NCBI GenBank assembly: GCA_039881045.1
Contig: JAYWVB010000033.1
Location: forward strand, 296,421 to 360,420
Length of the DNA: 64,000 bases
Direction of reading: 5' to 3'
Source: Chaetomium olivaceum
Taxonomy: Eukaryota > Ascomycota > Sordariomycetes > Sordariales > Chaetomiaceae
Under the pieces are notes generated by a model. The model had not been told where the DNA came from and ran no database searches. It saw only the letters and a program-made list of their open reading frames with translations. Both the position numbers and the translations under genes were made by a program. Positions 1 to 12,205 of the stretch are shown one piece after another. Position 1 is the stretch's first letter, and every line of letters begins with the position of its first letter.

Positions 1-622
1 TGGCGGCGCGCCAGAGGCCTGACGGCTCGTGGTACGGGTCGTGGGCCATCTGCTTCACGTACGCGACCTTTTTCGCTGTGCAGGCCTTCGAGGCGCGCGG
101 GCTGCAGCACGATTCGAGCGAGGAGGTGCGCCGCGGGTGTGCCTTTTTGCTGGCCAAGCAGCGCGATGACGGCGGCTGGGGCGAGCACTATTCGTCGTGC
201 GTCGAGAAGCGCTATGTCGAGCACGAGACCAGCCAGGTCGTCAATACCGCGTGGGCTGTCATGGCGCTGATGCATGCGGGCTATCCTGATCCGGAGCCGG
301 TTCAGCGGGGGTTGAAGGTGCGTTCGCTTTTCCTTTTCTTTTCACCATGTTCTTTTCCGTTCCGTTCCGCTAACACCATGATAGCTCATCGCCAACCGCC
401 AGCAACCCAGTGGCGAGTGGCTCCAAGAGGGCGTGGAGGGTGTCTTCAACAGATCTTGGTAAGTGGCACTGCTCCTGTCAATGGCCAAGCAAAGAGTGGC
501 TAATGGTTCTGTGCCCCATCAGCATGATCGGCTACCCCAATTACAAGTTATACTTCACCGTAATGGCTCTGGGCATGTACTCCCGCATGTACCTCCCTAA
601 AATCCAGAATCATCGAGGTTAG
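1..622 (+). CDS. ERG7: Lanosterol synthase (oxidosqualene cyclase), 3' end only
   Basis: This is the C-terminal part of an oxidosqualene cyclase, which folds 2,3-oxidosqualene into lanosterol in the ergosterol pathway at ER or lipid-droplet membranes. The gene enters from beyond the left edge. Visible are a QW-type repeat (DGSWYGSWAICFTYATFFAV), a second one (QRDDGGWGEHYSSC), the segment YVEHETSQVVNTAWAVMALM, and the family's usual tail SCMIGYPNYKLYFTVMALG. I splice two introns, 318-384 (GTGCGT...TAG) and 459-522 (GTAAGT...CAG); both restore the conserved frame. The stop codon is at 620-622. Identity is secure from the motif order. The catalytic DCTAE region lies outside the window, so activity cannot be judged here. 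Confidence 0.93.
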
Positions 623-1592
623 AGCTGGTGGTCGGGCAGGAACGGAGTCATACAATACACTGTATTGTATCCCTATTTCTCTTGTAAATGTACATAGTAA
701 TAATTCTGCCACCTCGGAAAGAGATATATGGGTTTTCAATATTTTGATGGTTGGAATATTTGGTACATGGTGGATGGATGTATCTAAGGTAGGTACCCAG
801 TTCGTTGCTTGTCCTGCAGGAGCAGGTTCAACTGCCGCCAGTGGCCTTGTGATAAAAATGATATGACCGTATTTACACGAGTACCTTATCTCGGGGAGGC
901 TTGGGTAAGAAATGTAAAGAACCGACACGAAGGAGCTCGAAAAAAAAAAAAGATTGTGGTTTCTGGGCCAACCAGCTGCAATCGCACAGTATTCTTGGCA
1001 ACCGAGCCATGCCTGCCAAGAGGGAGTGATTTCCTTCCATCCATGTGCTGACCAAGCAGAAATGAAGCCAGCACCACGCCAGCCCTGCGCGATCGCCCCA
1101 TTGATGTCATGATGCCTTGTTCCCACAGCGGGGTCTCACCGCCTTGAAACCCAAATTTGGCTACGCGGCTCAGCCACAAAAACGATGGGATGTGTGCACA
1201 CGCCGTGCTTCACACCTTCACAATCCTTGACAACGGGGCGAGCTGAAGCTGCCTTTGCGAGACTGACGTCTCATATTGATCTACCTAGCGCCGCAATTTA
1301 TGCAGCAATGTTGTTCAGATCTAAGCTTGCGTATCTGGTTGAGTTGCCGCCTCTGGGTCAACCAAACCAAAGAAAATCATGCCGGCCGCCGCTCCAACCC
1401 CCTCCATCGAGATCCCGAACCGATGGCGTCCCTCATCCCCAATACCAAGCGTGATCCCCGAATCCCCGTCCCAAATGCCTGTAGTGCCATCCGCGCGTGC
1501 CTCGGAAGATGTGTCTTATCCTTTCATAACGGGCATTACCAATCCTGAACCACCCCTAATGTACCCGACCGAGCTGTCTTATCCGGACTTGC
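623..1592. other. Intergenic region between convergent ERG7 and Ran
   Basis: No gene is evident. The stretch lies between the 3' ends of two convergent genes, so it should hold both terminators. An A-run is at about 940-950. A TAGGTA-type word (AAGGTAGGTACCC) is near 787-799. Open frames here are short and lack codon bias. Confidence 0.6.
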
Positions 1593-2546
1593 TCAAAGGT
1601 CGTCGTCATCATCATCCGGAAGGGGCGCATCGGCCGCCTGCTTCATCTCTTCCTCGTACTGCTTGAGAAGTGCCTGGTCGACCTGCGTCTCGGCGGGGGC
1701 CAGCGCAGGGGCGGCAACGAACTCCTGATTGCGTCCATTAGTCTCCGTTCTAATGCGTGGCTCCGACTGTGAGGGTCCAAGATAAAACGTACCAGATTAG
1801 CGTTGCCAACAAGCTTGCGGGCGAGCCAAAGGAAAGGCTTCTCGAAGTTGTAGTTGGACTTGGCCGAGATGTCGTAGTACTGGAGATTCTTCTTGCGGTG
1901 GAAGGTGATGGTCTTGGCCTTCACCTTGCGCTCCTTGACATCGACCTTGTTGCCGCAGAGAACAATGGGGATGTTCTCACACACACGGACGAGATCACCT
2001 GCGTACACCGTTAGCTCCCCACCATCATGCTCCGTGTTTCGCCACTGTATACGTACGGTGCCAGTTGGGGACGTTCTTGTAGGTGATGCGAGAGGTGACA
2101 TCGAACATGATGATGCCGCACTGGCCGTTGATGTAGTAGCCGTCACGGAGACCACCAAACTTCTCCTGGCCTGCGGTGTCCCACACATCGAACTGGATCT
2201 GGCCGAAGTTCTGCAGCGTTGCTTAGCGTCGGGTCGTCACGGTACAAGTTGCACGCTCGGCGGGAGCGACTTACGGTGCTGAAACCGAGGGGGTGGACCT
2301 CAACACCCAGGGTGGCCATGTACTTCTTCTCGAATTCACCAGTCAAGTGGCGTTTGACAAAGGTGGTCTAGGAAACATCGTGTCAGCAACGGTCGGATCC
2401 TGTAGAAGCCCATTCGCGACCCCGCAGTCGGCGTCAAAGGAGTCGCAATCGAGGGGGCCGTCAACAGGTAATAGTATCAAACGCACCTTGCCGGTACCAC
2501 CATCGCCGACCAGGACCAGCTTGAAGGTCGGAGTCACTTGAGCCAT
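1593..2546 (-). CDS. GTP-binding nuclear protein Ran
   Basis: Ran is the small GTPase that drives nuclear import and export and spindle assembly. The spliced protein is 214 residues, the normal family size. Exons on the minus strand are 2487-2546, 2275-2367, 2057-2210, 1793-1998 and 1593-1724; all four introns have GT donors and AG acceptors and restore one frame. Visible motifs are the P-loop GDGGTGKT, the switch I/effector region (ATLGVEVHPL), switch II (DTAGQEKFGG), NKVD for guanine specificity, and the SAKSNYNFEKPFLWLARKL signature. The C-terminal switch ends in a run of six Asp and Leu, as expected for Ran. It is convergent with ERG7. No oddities were seen. Fungal homologues are called gsp1 or spi1. 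Confidence 0.97.
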
Positions 2547-4451
2547 GTTGTGTGGTTGATGTGTTGATTAATACGTTGAGGAAACCAGGCCTGGAAGCCA
2601 ACGTTAGCTTTGCAACGGAAAGGAGGGGCTTTTGTAGGAGTCGCGAGTGGAATCGTGAAAGAAAAGTGACCGGAGAGCGGGGATGGCACGCACTTTTTCG
2701 CTTATGGAGACCGTAGGGGGATGCAGTTGTGGTCGGGTTGCAAGAATGAGTGGCGCCTGAAGACGGGAGTGATGTTTTCAAAGGGCAGCTGGCTTGGAAC
2801 CACAGCAGCCTTGACGAAAAACTCGTTGGCGGCGGGGGTGATTTGCGCACGTGATAGGATGGCCCGTGCGTCAAAGGGAGCTCTGCTCTGTGCTCGCTAA
2901 AGGTCTTCTGCTTTCTGCGGTTTTGTTTTTTTGTCTTTTTAGTTATTAGAGGGGCAAAACATCCGATTCTTTTCAAGATTCGCCGCCCATCAAGCTCTAT
3001 GTACCACGACCTGCACAGGCATTTCCGATACTCCCAATCGGATTATTAATCATTCGCAACGAGAGAGGTGCCCAAAGACGCATTTGCCACGAGCTACACT
3101 CGGTGCCTGAAGCGTCTCGATGCCTTCCCGATTGCTCATCGGTGACTAAATATTTAGGTACCCAGTAGGGGGGGATCCTGCTGCCCTATTGATGAGTCAA
3201 AACTACCTATTTATCAATCCGATGGCCAAGGCTGGGATTTCTTTCTAGTCAGGCATTATTTTATCATGGTCATACGAAGTAACGACTCCGGTCAGGTCAA
3301 ATCTCCTGCAAGCATTCATTCAGCGACCAGGCACCAACCTGCCTGCAACGAGGATGCCAAGGACTGACCGCGCCCAGTGGGTCTGGGCCATTAACACATT
3401 ACGATCTCTCTAAGCGCCGACGCGACCATTCTGTGGCCTTCCTCTCTGTCCATATCCTAAAGATTGTTGGGAATAACATATTGATGCCTCCCTGCGAAGA
3501 CTTGTCGACGTCTCCAGCACGAGGACGGCAAAGTCTACCACTGGCTGTCGGTATCGGGGCGCTGGGTCAACGTCTCTCGTCTTTGATGCTCGGGCAACTC
3601 GTATATAACCACAGGCCGCGGCACTTCGTGGGCGTTTCGAGCGATGGTGTGGAGGAGGCGCATGTTCGAGTATCGACCTCTCTGTTAAGTGTGCCCGGAC
3701 GTATAATGTAGCTATGCGTGGCGTCTACAACGAGCAAAGAGCTTCGGGGGGTCGCCCGACAGTTATGAAGTTGGTTCTCAACTACACTAGGAATAAGGGA
3801 TGAGAACTTGGCCCCCGTATACCTTCGGCTGCATGGAAGTTGGCGTAACTTCGGGAAGAACCTTGCATACAAAGAATATAGACTGATTGCGACCCCCCTC
3901 ATCACATTGGTCTCAGTCGTGCATGGACTGTGGTCGTATTCTATGCGGTACTCAACAGCGTTAATATGTATAAACCGGTTGATCCAGAGCCCCTGACATT
4001 CTCTAACCGCCTCAAAATCCCAACTCGGTATGCTTTCGGTAGTCTGGTGGTGTCCGCTTTGGACTTTGATGGTACCGCACCTTCTCCCCGCCCCCGGCCC
4101 TCCACTCGGGTTTTGCAGGGGACGAGCCGAGATATAACGGTCTCAGGCAATCGAATTCCGGGATCGAAATCGAACGTGTGTTATGGCGTGCTTGAACATT
4201 GAGAGACAGGTTCTCGAGTCACTCGCTATCCGCGCACCAACACTGCGGCCCACCCTTTTCTCCTTGAGCTCCGCGTCTTCGCGCAGGTTTTGTCTTACCC
4301 CTACACACACACGTAGCAAAAACAGTACTACTCGCCTGGCCGCTTATTATAAAGCTAGTGTATCGTTTTACTGAGCTGCCATAAGTCCACGATTTTGGCC
4401 TAAATAATAGACGCTCAACCAGATCGCCAACCACAGCCGGGTCTACTCAGC
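2547..4451. other. Intergenic region upstream of Ran, 1.9 kb
   Basis: This contains the Ran promoter and 5' leader (2547 to about 2980, with a T-rich stretch near 2925-2945) and the 3' flank of Nas2. A TAGGTA word is at 3155-3162. I examined 4030-4180 for a tRNA and rejected it. The remaining open frames are short and without recognisable protein signal. Confidence 0.5.
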
Positions 4452-5315
4452 TTAGAGCGGCAGGATATGGCAACCAAGCATTCCTCTGCCACCCCAGTCG
4501 CGCTTGGGTGTTAGTGTTAACCGAAGTTCCTGGGGCCGAGAACTCGCGCTGCTCCTCGACACCTTGACGAGGATGTTTTGCTACGATTCCGTTAGCCCTC
4601 TCGATCAGTCCCTCCACCGACAGCAAAGAGGTATCGCCTTACCCCTTCGTTTCCTTGGACACATTCTGCCACCTTCTTCAGTCCATCGTGGTTTTCGAGG
4701 TTCACGTAGCCAAAATTGCGGATCAGATCGCCTGGTTGGAGACCCGCGGTCGCGGCTGGGCTGTTGTCTACCACTGAATTGACCTTGGCAAAGGGTTGGT
4801 CAAGGGTCTCGGGGACTGAATCCCTCGAGATGGAGGTGTCAGTGCCGACAGGCGCTGGAGTTTCGTCGTCGCCATCCTCAAGGCTCGCAAAGTGCTCGTG
4901 CAGTCGTTTCTCGATGAGGTTCATCAGATCCTTCCAGTCGTTTCGAAGGTGGATAATGCGCGCTCTGGTTGTTCGAACTGCGACGGTCAGTATGCCCGCT
5001 CCAAAAGTCTCAACGGTGCGGTGCCCATACTTTGCGCCACATCGATATCGGCTCGCGGGAACCCATCCGGAGTGAGAAGGTTGGTGTTCATGTCAACACG
5101 ATGCTGTAAACCCTGTTAGCAGCTCGCGGCTCCCTGGCTGCGAATTAGGGCGTAACACAAACAGAATCGAGCACGCCGCCGAGCGCTTTGAGCTCCCCCT
5201 CGACCATGTCCTTCTTCCGCTGGAGCTCGGCGATGGTGAGCTGGGTCGCATTTCCGTTTGCGGTGGGCGCCGTAGTCGGCCCCGAGGGGACGGTGGGTGC
5301 GTGGAGGGTATTCAT
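4452..5315 (-). CDS. Nas2/PSMD9-type 26S proteasome assembly chaperone
   Basis: Nas2 (p27, PSMD9) is a PDZ-containing chaperone that holds the Rpt5 ATPase during assembly of the 19S regulatory base. The spliced protein is 229 residues. Exons on the minus strand are 5163-5315, 5031-5103, 4643-4977 and 4452-4580. The N-terminal helical part has TIAELQRKKDMVEGELKAL, then the conserved VDMNTNLLTPDGFPRADIDV and IRTTRARIIHLRNDWKDLM. The PDZ domain spans roughly residues 137-215 (PFAKVNSVVDNSPA, GLQPGDLIRNFG). The tail LTLTPKRDWGGRGMLGCHI is typical of the family. I chose the start at MNTLHAP; an upstream in-frame Met exists at 5402 but adds unconserved sequence. Confidence 0.92.
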
Positions 5316-6525
5316 GGTTCCAGGTGCGAACACATTCCAGACGACCAGGATGGATATTCCAAGATCATCGTCTTGAAATCCAAGACAAGCGAGTGCAGGC
5401 AACGATCAGTCTCAAATCAGCCTGCTGCAAATGACGCGTTCGGCAGCTGGCATGCGCGGCGCGGGGTAGCTTCAGAAAGGGTGGCCAGTCAAGCCAACCT
5501 ATGGAGGGGCAAGACCTGTGAAACGTCCCGATCCGGCGGGACGTCAGGGGGGGAGCCCTGTGCATCTACCATGGAGGCCACTGCACCCGCCAAGAAACCA
5601 ATAACTTCTCGCCGGAAGTTCCGTTTCGGGCATTGTTCAAGATCTTCTCAGCCTAACAAACCACCCCAGTTCCCCGTCGGGCAAGACACCAAGACCTCGG
5701 TGTTTAGTGAAGTAATGATGATGATATTTTTCCCTACTAACAACCAGCATTCCGGGAAACTTTTTCTTTCCCCGCTCGAATCGCAAGGTTGTGTTATCCG
5801 TCCGGTCTCGTCAATCCGGAGTTGGAAAAGGCCAGAACATCGACGAGTGCAAACAAAACAACATGAACACGGATCAATCACAAACGAATAGAGGGAAATT
5901 GTACGACAAAATCCCCGTCAACTCGTCCGTCTGCGTCGTCATGGATGCTGCCCAAACGCGACGAGATCCAATCGGCCTCAAGACGTGGCTGGGTCCGGCA
6001 ACATCGTGGCAGTCCGGATGACGCTCCAATGATGGGCCAAGCCCTAGTCTTCTTCGACCAGTGCGCTGGCTCAATGCATCGAGTAATTGTCACATTGTCC
6101 GTCTCCAGCAGCACATAGTCCGGCCGTGGCTTCCCGTCACACCCCACATGAGTCCTCATCCCATCTCATATTTTCTCCTCGAGGCCATACACAATATTCC
6201 ACCACCCAATCCGGCTTCCGGGAGGGCTAGATCTCGAACGGGGCAGGGAGCTGTTCCTGGGGCCCTCCCTCCTTCCTGCCCACTTACTTGGGTACATGAA
6301 CCGCATGGCATCTCAACCCAAGTTCGAGGTCGGGCCCGTTTCTGTTCCTTCCCTCTTCCTCACCCCACCCTCGTTGAACCCGGCAACGACATCGACATCC
6401 AGGCATTTGGGCTTGGTATTATTCTCTATTTATCATGCTTTGAATCGGGAGGCAGGTCCTACTCGTTGTGTGTGTTATAGAAACACCCTTGTTTCTAGAT
6501 ATCTCATACCTGCCTCCGATCACAC
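5316..6525. other. Divergent promoter region, Nas2 / RhoGEF
   Basis: This 1.2 kb lies between two divergent start codons and should contain both promoters. Near 5716-5728 there is a short ATGATGATGAT repeat on the plus strand. No coding gene, RNA gene or longer repeat is evident. Confidence 0.5.
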
Positions 6526-9500
6526 ATGATGCACGCCGTGAGTGTCGGTTCTGGCTCGCCTTTCTCGAATCTCGCTTTCTCCGGTTCCCCCAATTGTCTG
6601 CAACAGTCAAAGAATGCAAACCCCGAGGCTACCGAGGTAGGCGGAAGCGGTATGATGGGGGCAGGGGTGGTTGGAGATGGATTTGGGCCGGATGATGCCT
6701 TCGCAACTCCCGTTGAAGACGATGATACAGAGACGGACAAGGAGGAATACTCCCTTTGCAACGAGACGCAACCCAACCAAATTCGTTGTCAGCCAAGACC
6801 GCGCCCGGCCAAGCCCTTCCAAAAATGGATGAAGACGTTGCACAAACGCGTGTTGCGGCAGCATGAAATGTTGGGTTTCGACCCCAGCCTCGCCCCCTGG
6901 CCTCGTGAGGCGTCGGACAGAGGCTCCCCAAGCCGGGGGTCCGCCCATCACAGGCACTCGTCTTCCGACTCGTCCCTCGCCTTTGTCACAACGCAGAAAA
7001 GTGCTAGTATATCCATGACCGGTCTTAGCCTGCTGACGCGGTCACGGAAAACGACGATCCGGTCATCGCGAGGCCCGAGGACTGAGCGTAGTAGCAGGGC
7101 TTCTATCTCCGGGCCACGGCTTTCCGAGGAGAGTTATTTCCCCGAGACACAGGCACCCGTGGATCCTGCCGTTGTCGAGCGCGCCTTGCAGAGGCGCCGT
7201 ATATTAGAAGAGCTAATTAGCACTGAGGAAGCCTACGTCGCGGACGTGCGCTTCTTGATGAACGTAGGTTTGGATTACGATGACCCCTATAACACTCTAA
7301 CTTCTTGTAGGTCTACGTCACAATCCTCGCCTCGTTGCCCACCACACCCGCAGGTCTACGCTCATCTGTTAACCGGAACTTGACGGACATCGTAGAGCTT
7401 CACGAGGAGCTTCTCGGGGAGTTACGTTGGGCGTTGCCGGATTCAGAATACACGCAGCCGGACCTTTCCATCCGACCAATCGAATCGAGCTCTTCGACTC
7501 GTGGGCAACGTCGTTGGAGGAGCCTGGATGCTGTGCCGGAGGGAAGAGATGGAGTTTTGTGGCCGAAGGACGTCCCAGGGAGGGTGGCAGAGCCTCAAGT
7601 GGCAGCCGAGGTCGCAAAGATCTTCATGAAAAGGGTATGCGTATGCGAAAGTAGCCCGGACCCTGAACGGCATGCTGACGGTCGCGCTGGCTGGCAGATG
7701 AACCGCTTCTTTATTTACGAGGAGTATGGTGCAAAGTATGAGTTGATGATCAAAGATGTTGCTGGGACGCATCGCGCGATGCCCGGGTGGTCGTCGTATC
7801 AAAAGGGGATCGAGGTCCTAGCCTCGTCACTGAGTTCCTCTGACAGTCGTGACGGTCAGTCGAAGAAAGCCCTCACGATCTGCGACCTGCTTGTCAAGGT
7901 AAGCCATCCTCAACCGTAGCCGAGAGCGCAGTTAACGCAGAATAGCCGATTCAACGGGTGTGCAAATACCCGCTTCTTTTTTCGGAATTGTTGAAGCACA
8001 CTCCTGTGATCGACTGCCCCTATTCGCATATGGAAGTCGAAAACACCCTCATCAGGCTTCGTGAAGCTACTGTCGAGATCAACCGAGCGACAAACGATTC
8101 TCGCACCAAGCTAATCCTAGAGAAGACCTGGATTCTCCAAGACCGACTTGCGTTTCCAGACCGAGTATGTGCCCTACAGCCGTTCTCTAACTACGCTAAC
8201 AGAGATTAGCAGCTGGACGCGTCCTCGAGGAACCGGATTCGGTCGTTTGGCCATCTCCGACTTTGCGGTGCTCTCCACGTCTGCTGGCAGACCAAGGACG
8301 GCGCCAATGGGCAGTACATGGTCGCCCTTTTGTACCGTGACTGGCTTTGCCTTGCGACGGCTGGCAGGATCGACCAAATCTACACAATTCAGGCTTGTAT
8401 TGCCCTAAACAACATCAGAGTGGAAGAAGTTGATAATGGCCGAGGTAGGATTGCACCACCCAAAAGCATTCCGGTACTTATACTCACCAGATGCAGGGCT
8501 CCAGTGTCACTCGGTGCTGCATTCTTGGAAGATTGTATTTTTATGCGACAACCAACTGTACGAGCTGATCTTGACTGCATGCTCCCCCAAGGAAGAGTTG
8601 GAGTGGCGAGCGAGACTGAGGAGCGGCCAAGCCACCGGCTCAGAAGATGAAGATCAGATGCAACCAGATATTTTTAGTTTTCTCTCGCTGAATATCAAGT
8701 CGCTAGGGACTGTCTTTAGGAAACCAGGTGTGTCCCCAAGCTGGCGAGCCAAGATGCGAGTTTTGCTGACCAGTGAACAGGAACTATTGCTAGAAAGATA
8801 TCGATACACCGAGCGACCACCATCGGCCCCAAATCCCCCCTTTACCAAGTCATCCTCAAGAACACCAGCGCCGCCAAGGAGGGCCCGACGACCTCCAGTA
8901 GCAACACCCCAATCAACCGGTCGCAGTCGTTGCTCACCACCAACAGCCGCGTCCCCGTACTAGCGCCGGCCCGAGCCGAGCGGGCACGGCTCGAGGCCCT
9001 GCTCTCGGATGTCTGGACGCGCGATGTCCTACCTTTTCCCGGGATAACCGCCCGATCCAGGAGCGAACACCTCGTGCGGGCGTCGGCGTCGTCTATGATG
9101 CGCAAGCTTAGCGCGGTCAGCATCACCGGCAGCTTCAGCCGGCGCTCGGCGAGCTTGGCGAGCCTCCACACCCAAAACCAGCAGCACCAACAGAAGGAGA
9201 AGACCGGCACTACCACCACCGCGACCACCGTAGAAATCGAACGATGGACTACCGAAGGCCTGCGTGGCTACGCCAAAAGGCCCCCTGTAGCCGCGGCCGC
9301 AAGCGACCCCGGATATCCGGCGCCGCCACCCGCGCCGTCGTCCTATCCGGACCCGGACCCATACGGCGCCCGGCAGCGGCCGCAAGCGGGACGGCCGCGC
9401 ACCGCAACCACCGCCACGGCTACTACCAATACCACCACATCGACATCCGAACCGGAGCGGGATTCGTCCGATGGCCTGGAGATGGCGCGCCGCCGTCACC

Positions 9501-10037
9501 CCACTGCCACCCCCGCCACTGCCGGTACGCTTCCGCGGCGGGCCTCGGCGCCGGACGAGCTGGGTCGGTGTGCGGAGGAGGAAGGCGGGGATGAGGAACA
9601 GACCCAGTCGCCGGCGGTTTCTGCGGGGGCAAACGGTGACAAGGCTTCGCCGCGGCCAAGCTTGCAGCGCTCGCACATGAGCGAGATCTCGGCTTCGGGG
9701 AGGGAGGCGGAGCTGAATTTGTTGGGGGTGGGCCGGTCAGAGAAGGGGAGGAGGTGGAGGTGGGGGGAAGGGTGCGGAGGTTAATAAGGGGGGAAAGCAT
9801 CATGATAGGGAGGTTGAGGGCGGAAAGTATAGTGGCGGTGATGATGATGGTGGTGGTGGTGGTGGTGGTGGGACATCGGCGGCGCGAGAGGGGGATGGGG
9901 TGGGGATTGGCGGCAAGACCTCTTCGAGGTCGAAGTCGCTGAGGCTGTCGGGGAAGAGATTGGCTCAGGCCAGTGTGCGTCGGCGAGGGGCGGTTGCCGA
10001 TGGACTTCGCAGCTTGTTTCGCCAGGGAGGGTGCTGA
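6526..10037 (+). CDS. Rho guanine nucleotide exchange factor (DH plus PH-like region)
   Basis: This protein should load GTP on a Rho-family GTPase at the cell cortex. I splice eight exons: 6526-7263, 7311-7634, 7698-7898, 7946-8164, 8210-8444, 8497-8727, 8781-9727 and 9789-10037, giving 1047 residues. A disordered basic N-terminus is followed by the DH domain from about residue 222, seen as RRRILEELISTEEAYVADV, NRNLTDIVELHEELL and the conserved CR3 helix PIQRVCKYPLLFSELLKHT. A PH-like segment follows (VALLYRDWLCLATAG, SWKIVFLCDNQLYELIL). A long Ser/Pro/Thr-rich tail has a Gly run from a GGT repeat and ends KSLRLSGKRLAQ...GAVADGLRSLFR. The last join is uncertain: either a 61-nt intron (9728-9788) or one surplus G in the G6 run at 9762-9767. 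Both reach the same tail. The target GTPase is unknown. Confidence 0.85.
9848..9870 (+). repeat. GGT trinucleotide repeat, about 7 units
   Basis: A pure TGG/GGT microsatellite encodes a poly-Gly stretch in the C-terminal tail of the RhoGEF. It is preceded by a short GAT run. Confidence 0.85.
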
Positions 10038-11129
10038 ATTGCTTTGATTTGGGGTATGGAGTTCGCGGGTGTGGTGCTCCCATGGTTGGGTTGGAACTGG
10101 GACTTGGGGGTAAACATAAAAAAAGGATGGGACGGCTTGCTTTTGATACCCCTCTCACACTCACTTTCATTCTTTTGTTTACATGGAATGGGGATCATGG
10201 CACCTCACGGGAGCTTACGGATGGATGGTTGGGGACTTTCTAGTTGGGAACACGGGACACTAGATGTATGCTTAAGAATGGTATTGGAGTTCAAGGGTCA
10301 CGGTGGTCTTGGTATTGCGCAAGCAAGGCAAGGACTGCTTCAAAAGTTGGGCTGTGGATAAGTCGTGGTGGGGTTTCCTACGTCTGTAGGTAGACAAAAG
10401 CAGAACAGCTCGGTTTGTAAACAACATGGTTGGCACCGAGGTCCATCGGGGTGCTCCGAGCTGTTGGCCATGCATGCCGGTCGTGACGTCAAAGGGACAA
10501 CTCGCTGCAGGAACGTGGTGGGTAGTTGGTGGTAGATGGTTGTGCGGATCTGCCCGGGTACTGTGTGAATACATCCAAAGATCTGCCCATTCGTTCCGCT
10601 CCGTCAGTGCCAATGCCGTTTCTTCGGCGGCTAACCCATGTTTGTTGGAGCTCATCTTGATTAGAGCTGAAATGAAAGCCAATTACCCACAGAGCCTACC
10701 TAGAAACATGGCAAAGAGATGCCAACCCGGGGCGGTGCTGCGGCAATCCATACAGTGCTTGCCTTGGTGGCAGTATAAGCGGGGTCTAGGTGCACCTCAT
10801 CGTCACATCAGCTTATGACGTCAACACCTGCCTACCCCTCGTGCCTGCCTCTCCTCCTTTATTTATGAAGGCAGGAAGCACACGACACTGAGAAAACGAA
10901 CTTCTATTGAAAGCATACTGCAATTGACTCTCATAAGAAATACCTCGATTTAATCCGTGACGATAAAAAGCGATCTTTCTTCAAAACAACAACACCAAAC
11001 ACTCCCAATACTTCTACTTACACGCGATCTCCAAAACTCAGACGACCACTCGAACATCCCCCGAGTGACACCCTCAACCCCAACTCAATTACAACCACAC
11101 AGCCCAATCATCCCATATCATCGCCCAAG
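10038..11129. other. Intergenic region upstream of the Rtc3-like gene
   Basis: This holds the 3' flank of the RhoGEF and the promoter of the Rtc3-like gene. The last 250 bases before the start codon are rich in C and A (CAACACC..., CAATTACAACC), as in many fungal 5' leaders. TAGGTA-type words occur near 10386 and 10694. No gene is seen. Confidence 0.5.
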
Positions 11130-12205
11130 ATGACGCGCGGAGACGTCAGCCACCTCAAGGTGCACTACAAGGGCAGCGACGACGAGGACTACGTCGTCTT
11201 TCTGGACAGCGCCGAGGACTACCAGAAGTGGCTGAACGACAAGAGCGTGCCGCTCGCTCAAGTCGTGTCGTCATTCAAGGTGTTCACTACACACAAGTAA
11301 GTTTGTTCTTTTGGCCTTGCTTTGCGTTGTGTGTCATCTATCTCGGCTGCCCCAGAATATCGTCCTCGTTGTGAATCGAGGAACTCGGGGGTGATCAAGG
11401 CGTGGTAGGACTTTTTTCGACGCAGTGAAATTGGGGAGAGTCAAAATACAGTATGCTGACGGAAATACCTGACAGGCATGGCCCTCAAGGCTTGCTCGAG
11501 GGTGCGTCAAATGCGATGCTCGAGAACGAGTTCGGCACGTCCAAGGACGACGAGGCGGTGCTCCAGATCCTTCAGAAGGGGAGCATGCAGGAATTTGAGG
11601 TATGACAGCCGTCCCGTTACTGTTCCACCCACCCCACGCATCTTTTCTTGTTCTTCCTTCATTCCCGTTCTCGCGCCGGTGATCATTGGCGATTGGCGAT
11701 TCGCGTTGCACATAGGCGCGCCGCCGGCCTGTCCTCGGTGTTCGGTGAACCGCAAAGTCGGCCGCCAGCAGGGCGCGTGGTATGACAACGAACGGTACGA
11801 GCGGGTGGCCGGGCGGCTCGCGAAACGGCCTGCACTTGCTGAGCCTCGCTCGTACACACCCACCCACTCGACCGCCCACGCGGCATTTGGGCCTGTGCCG
11901 GCCGCTCTCAGTGGCCGCGCCCGCCAAGCGGGAGGCCGCGCCGTAGATCGGACCAGATCACCGAGCCATCAATCCACCCATCAATCATTCAATCTAGTGG
12001 TTGGGTTAGACGCACGAAAGTCGCGGCGCTTGCTTGCCCTACTTTACCTTGCCTTGCGTGTCTCCCGGCGTGGCGGCCGCGATTCCCTCACCACACAAGA
12101 ATACACCTTGGGAGAACACAAACCCATACTAACAAACATGACCTGCAGATGACGGAGCGTCAAGGCCGCAAGAATGACTCCAACGGTCCCTACATCTCTC
12201 GCTAA
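11130..12205 (+). CDS. Rtc3-like protein, SBDS N-terminal domain family
   Basis: This is a small single-domain relative of the N-terminal SBDS/Sdo1 fold. Yeast Rtc3 is linked to RNA metabolism, telomere capping and stress; the molecular activity is not settled. The spliced protein is 115 residues, matching the family. Exons are 11130-11296, 11476-11599 and 12149-12205. Seen in order: VSHLKVHYKGSDDEDYVVFL, SFKVFTTHKHGPQGLLEGAS, ENEFGTSKDDEAVLQILQKG and the end MTERQGRKNDSNGPYISR. The second intron is 549 nt, long for this genome, and the first is 179 nt. Both have consensus ends (GTAAGT...CAG and GTATGA...CAG). In-frame readthrough of either intron meets stops. Confidence 0.9.

Noticed and set aside
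4030..4180. tRNA-like A-box and B-box resemblance
   Set aside because: The words TAGTCTGGTGG and GGATCGAAATC are suggestive, but no acceptor stem or seven-base anticodon loop pairs; a covariance search would decide.
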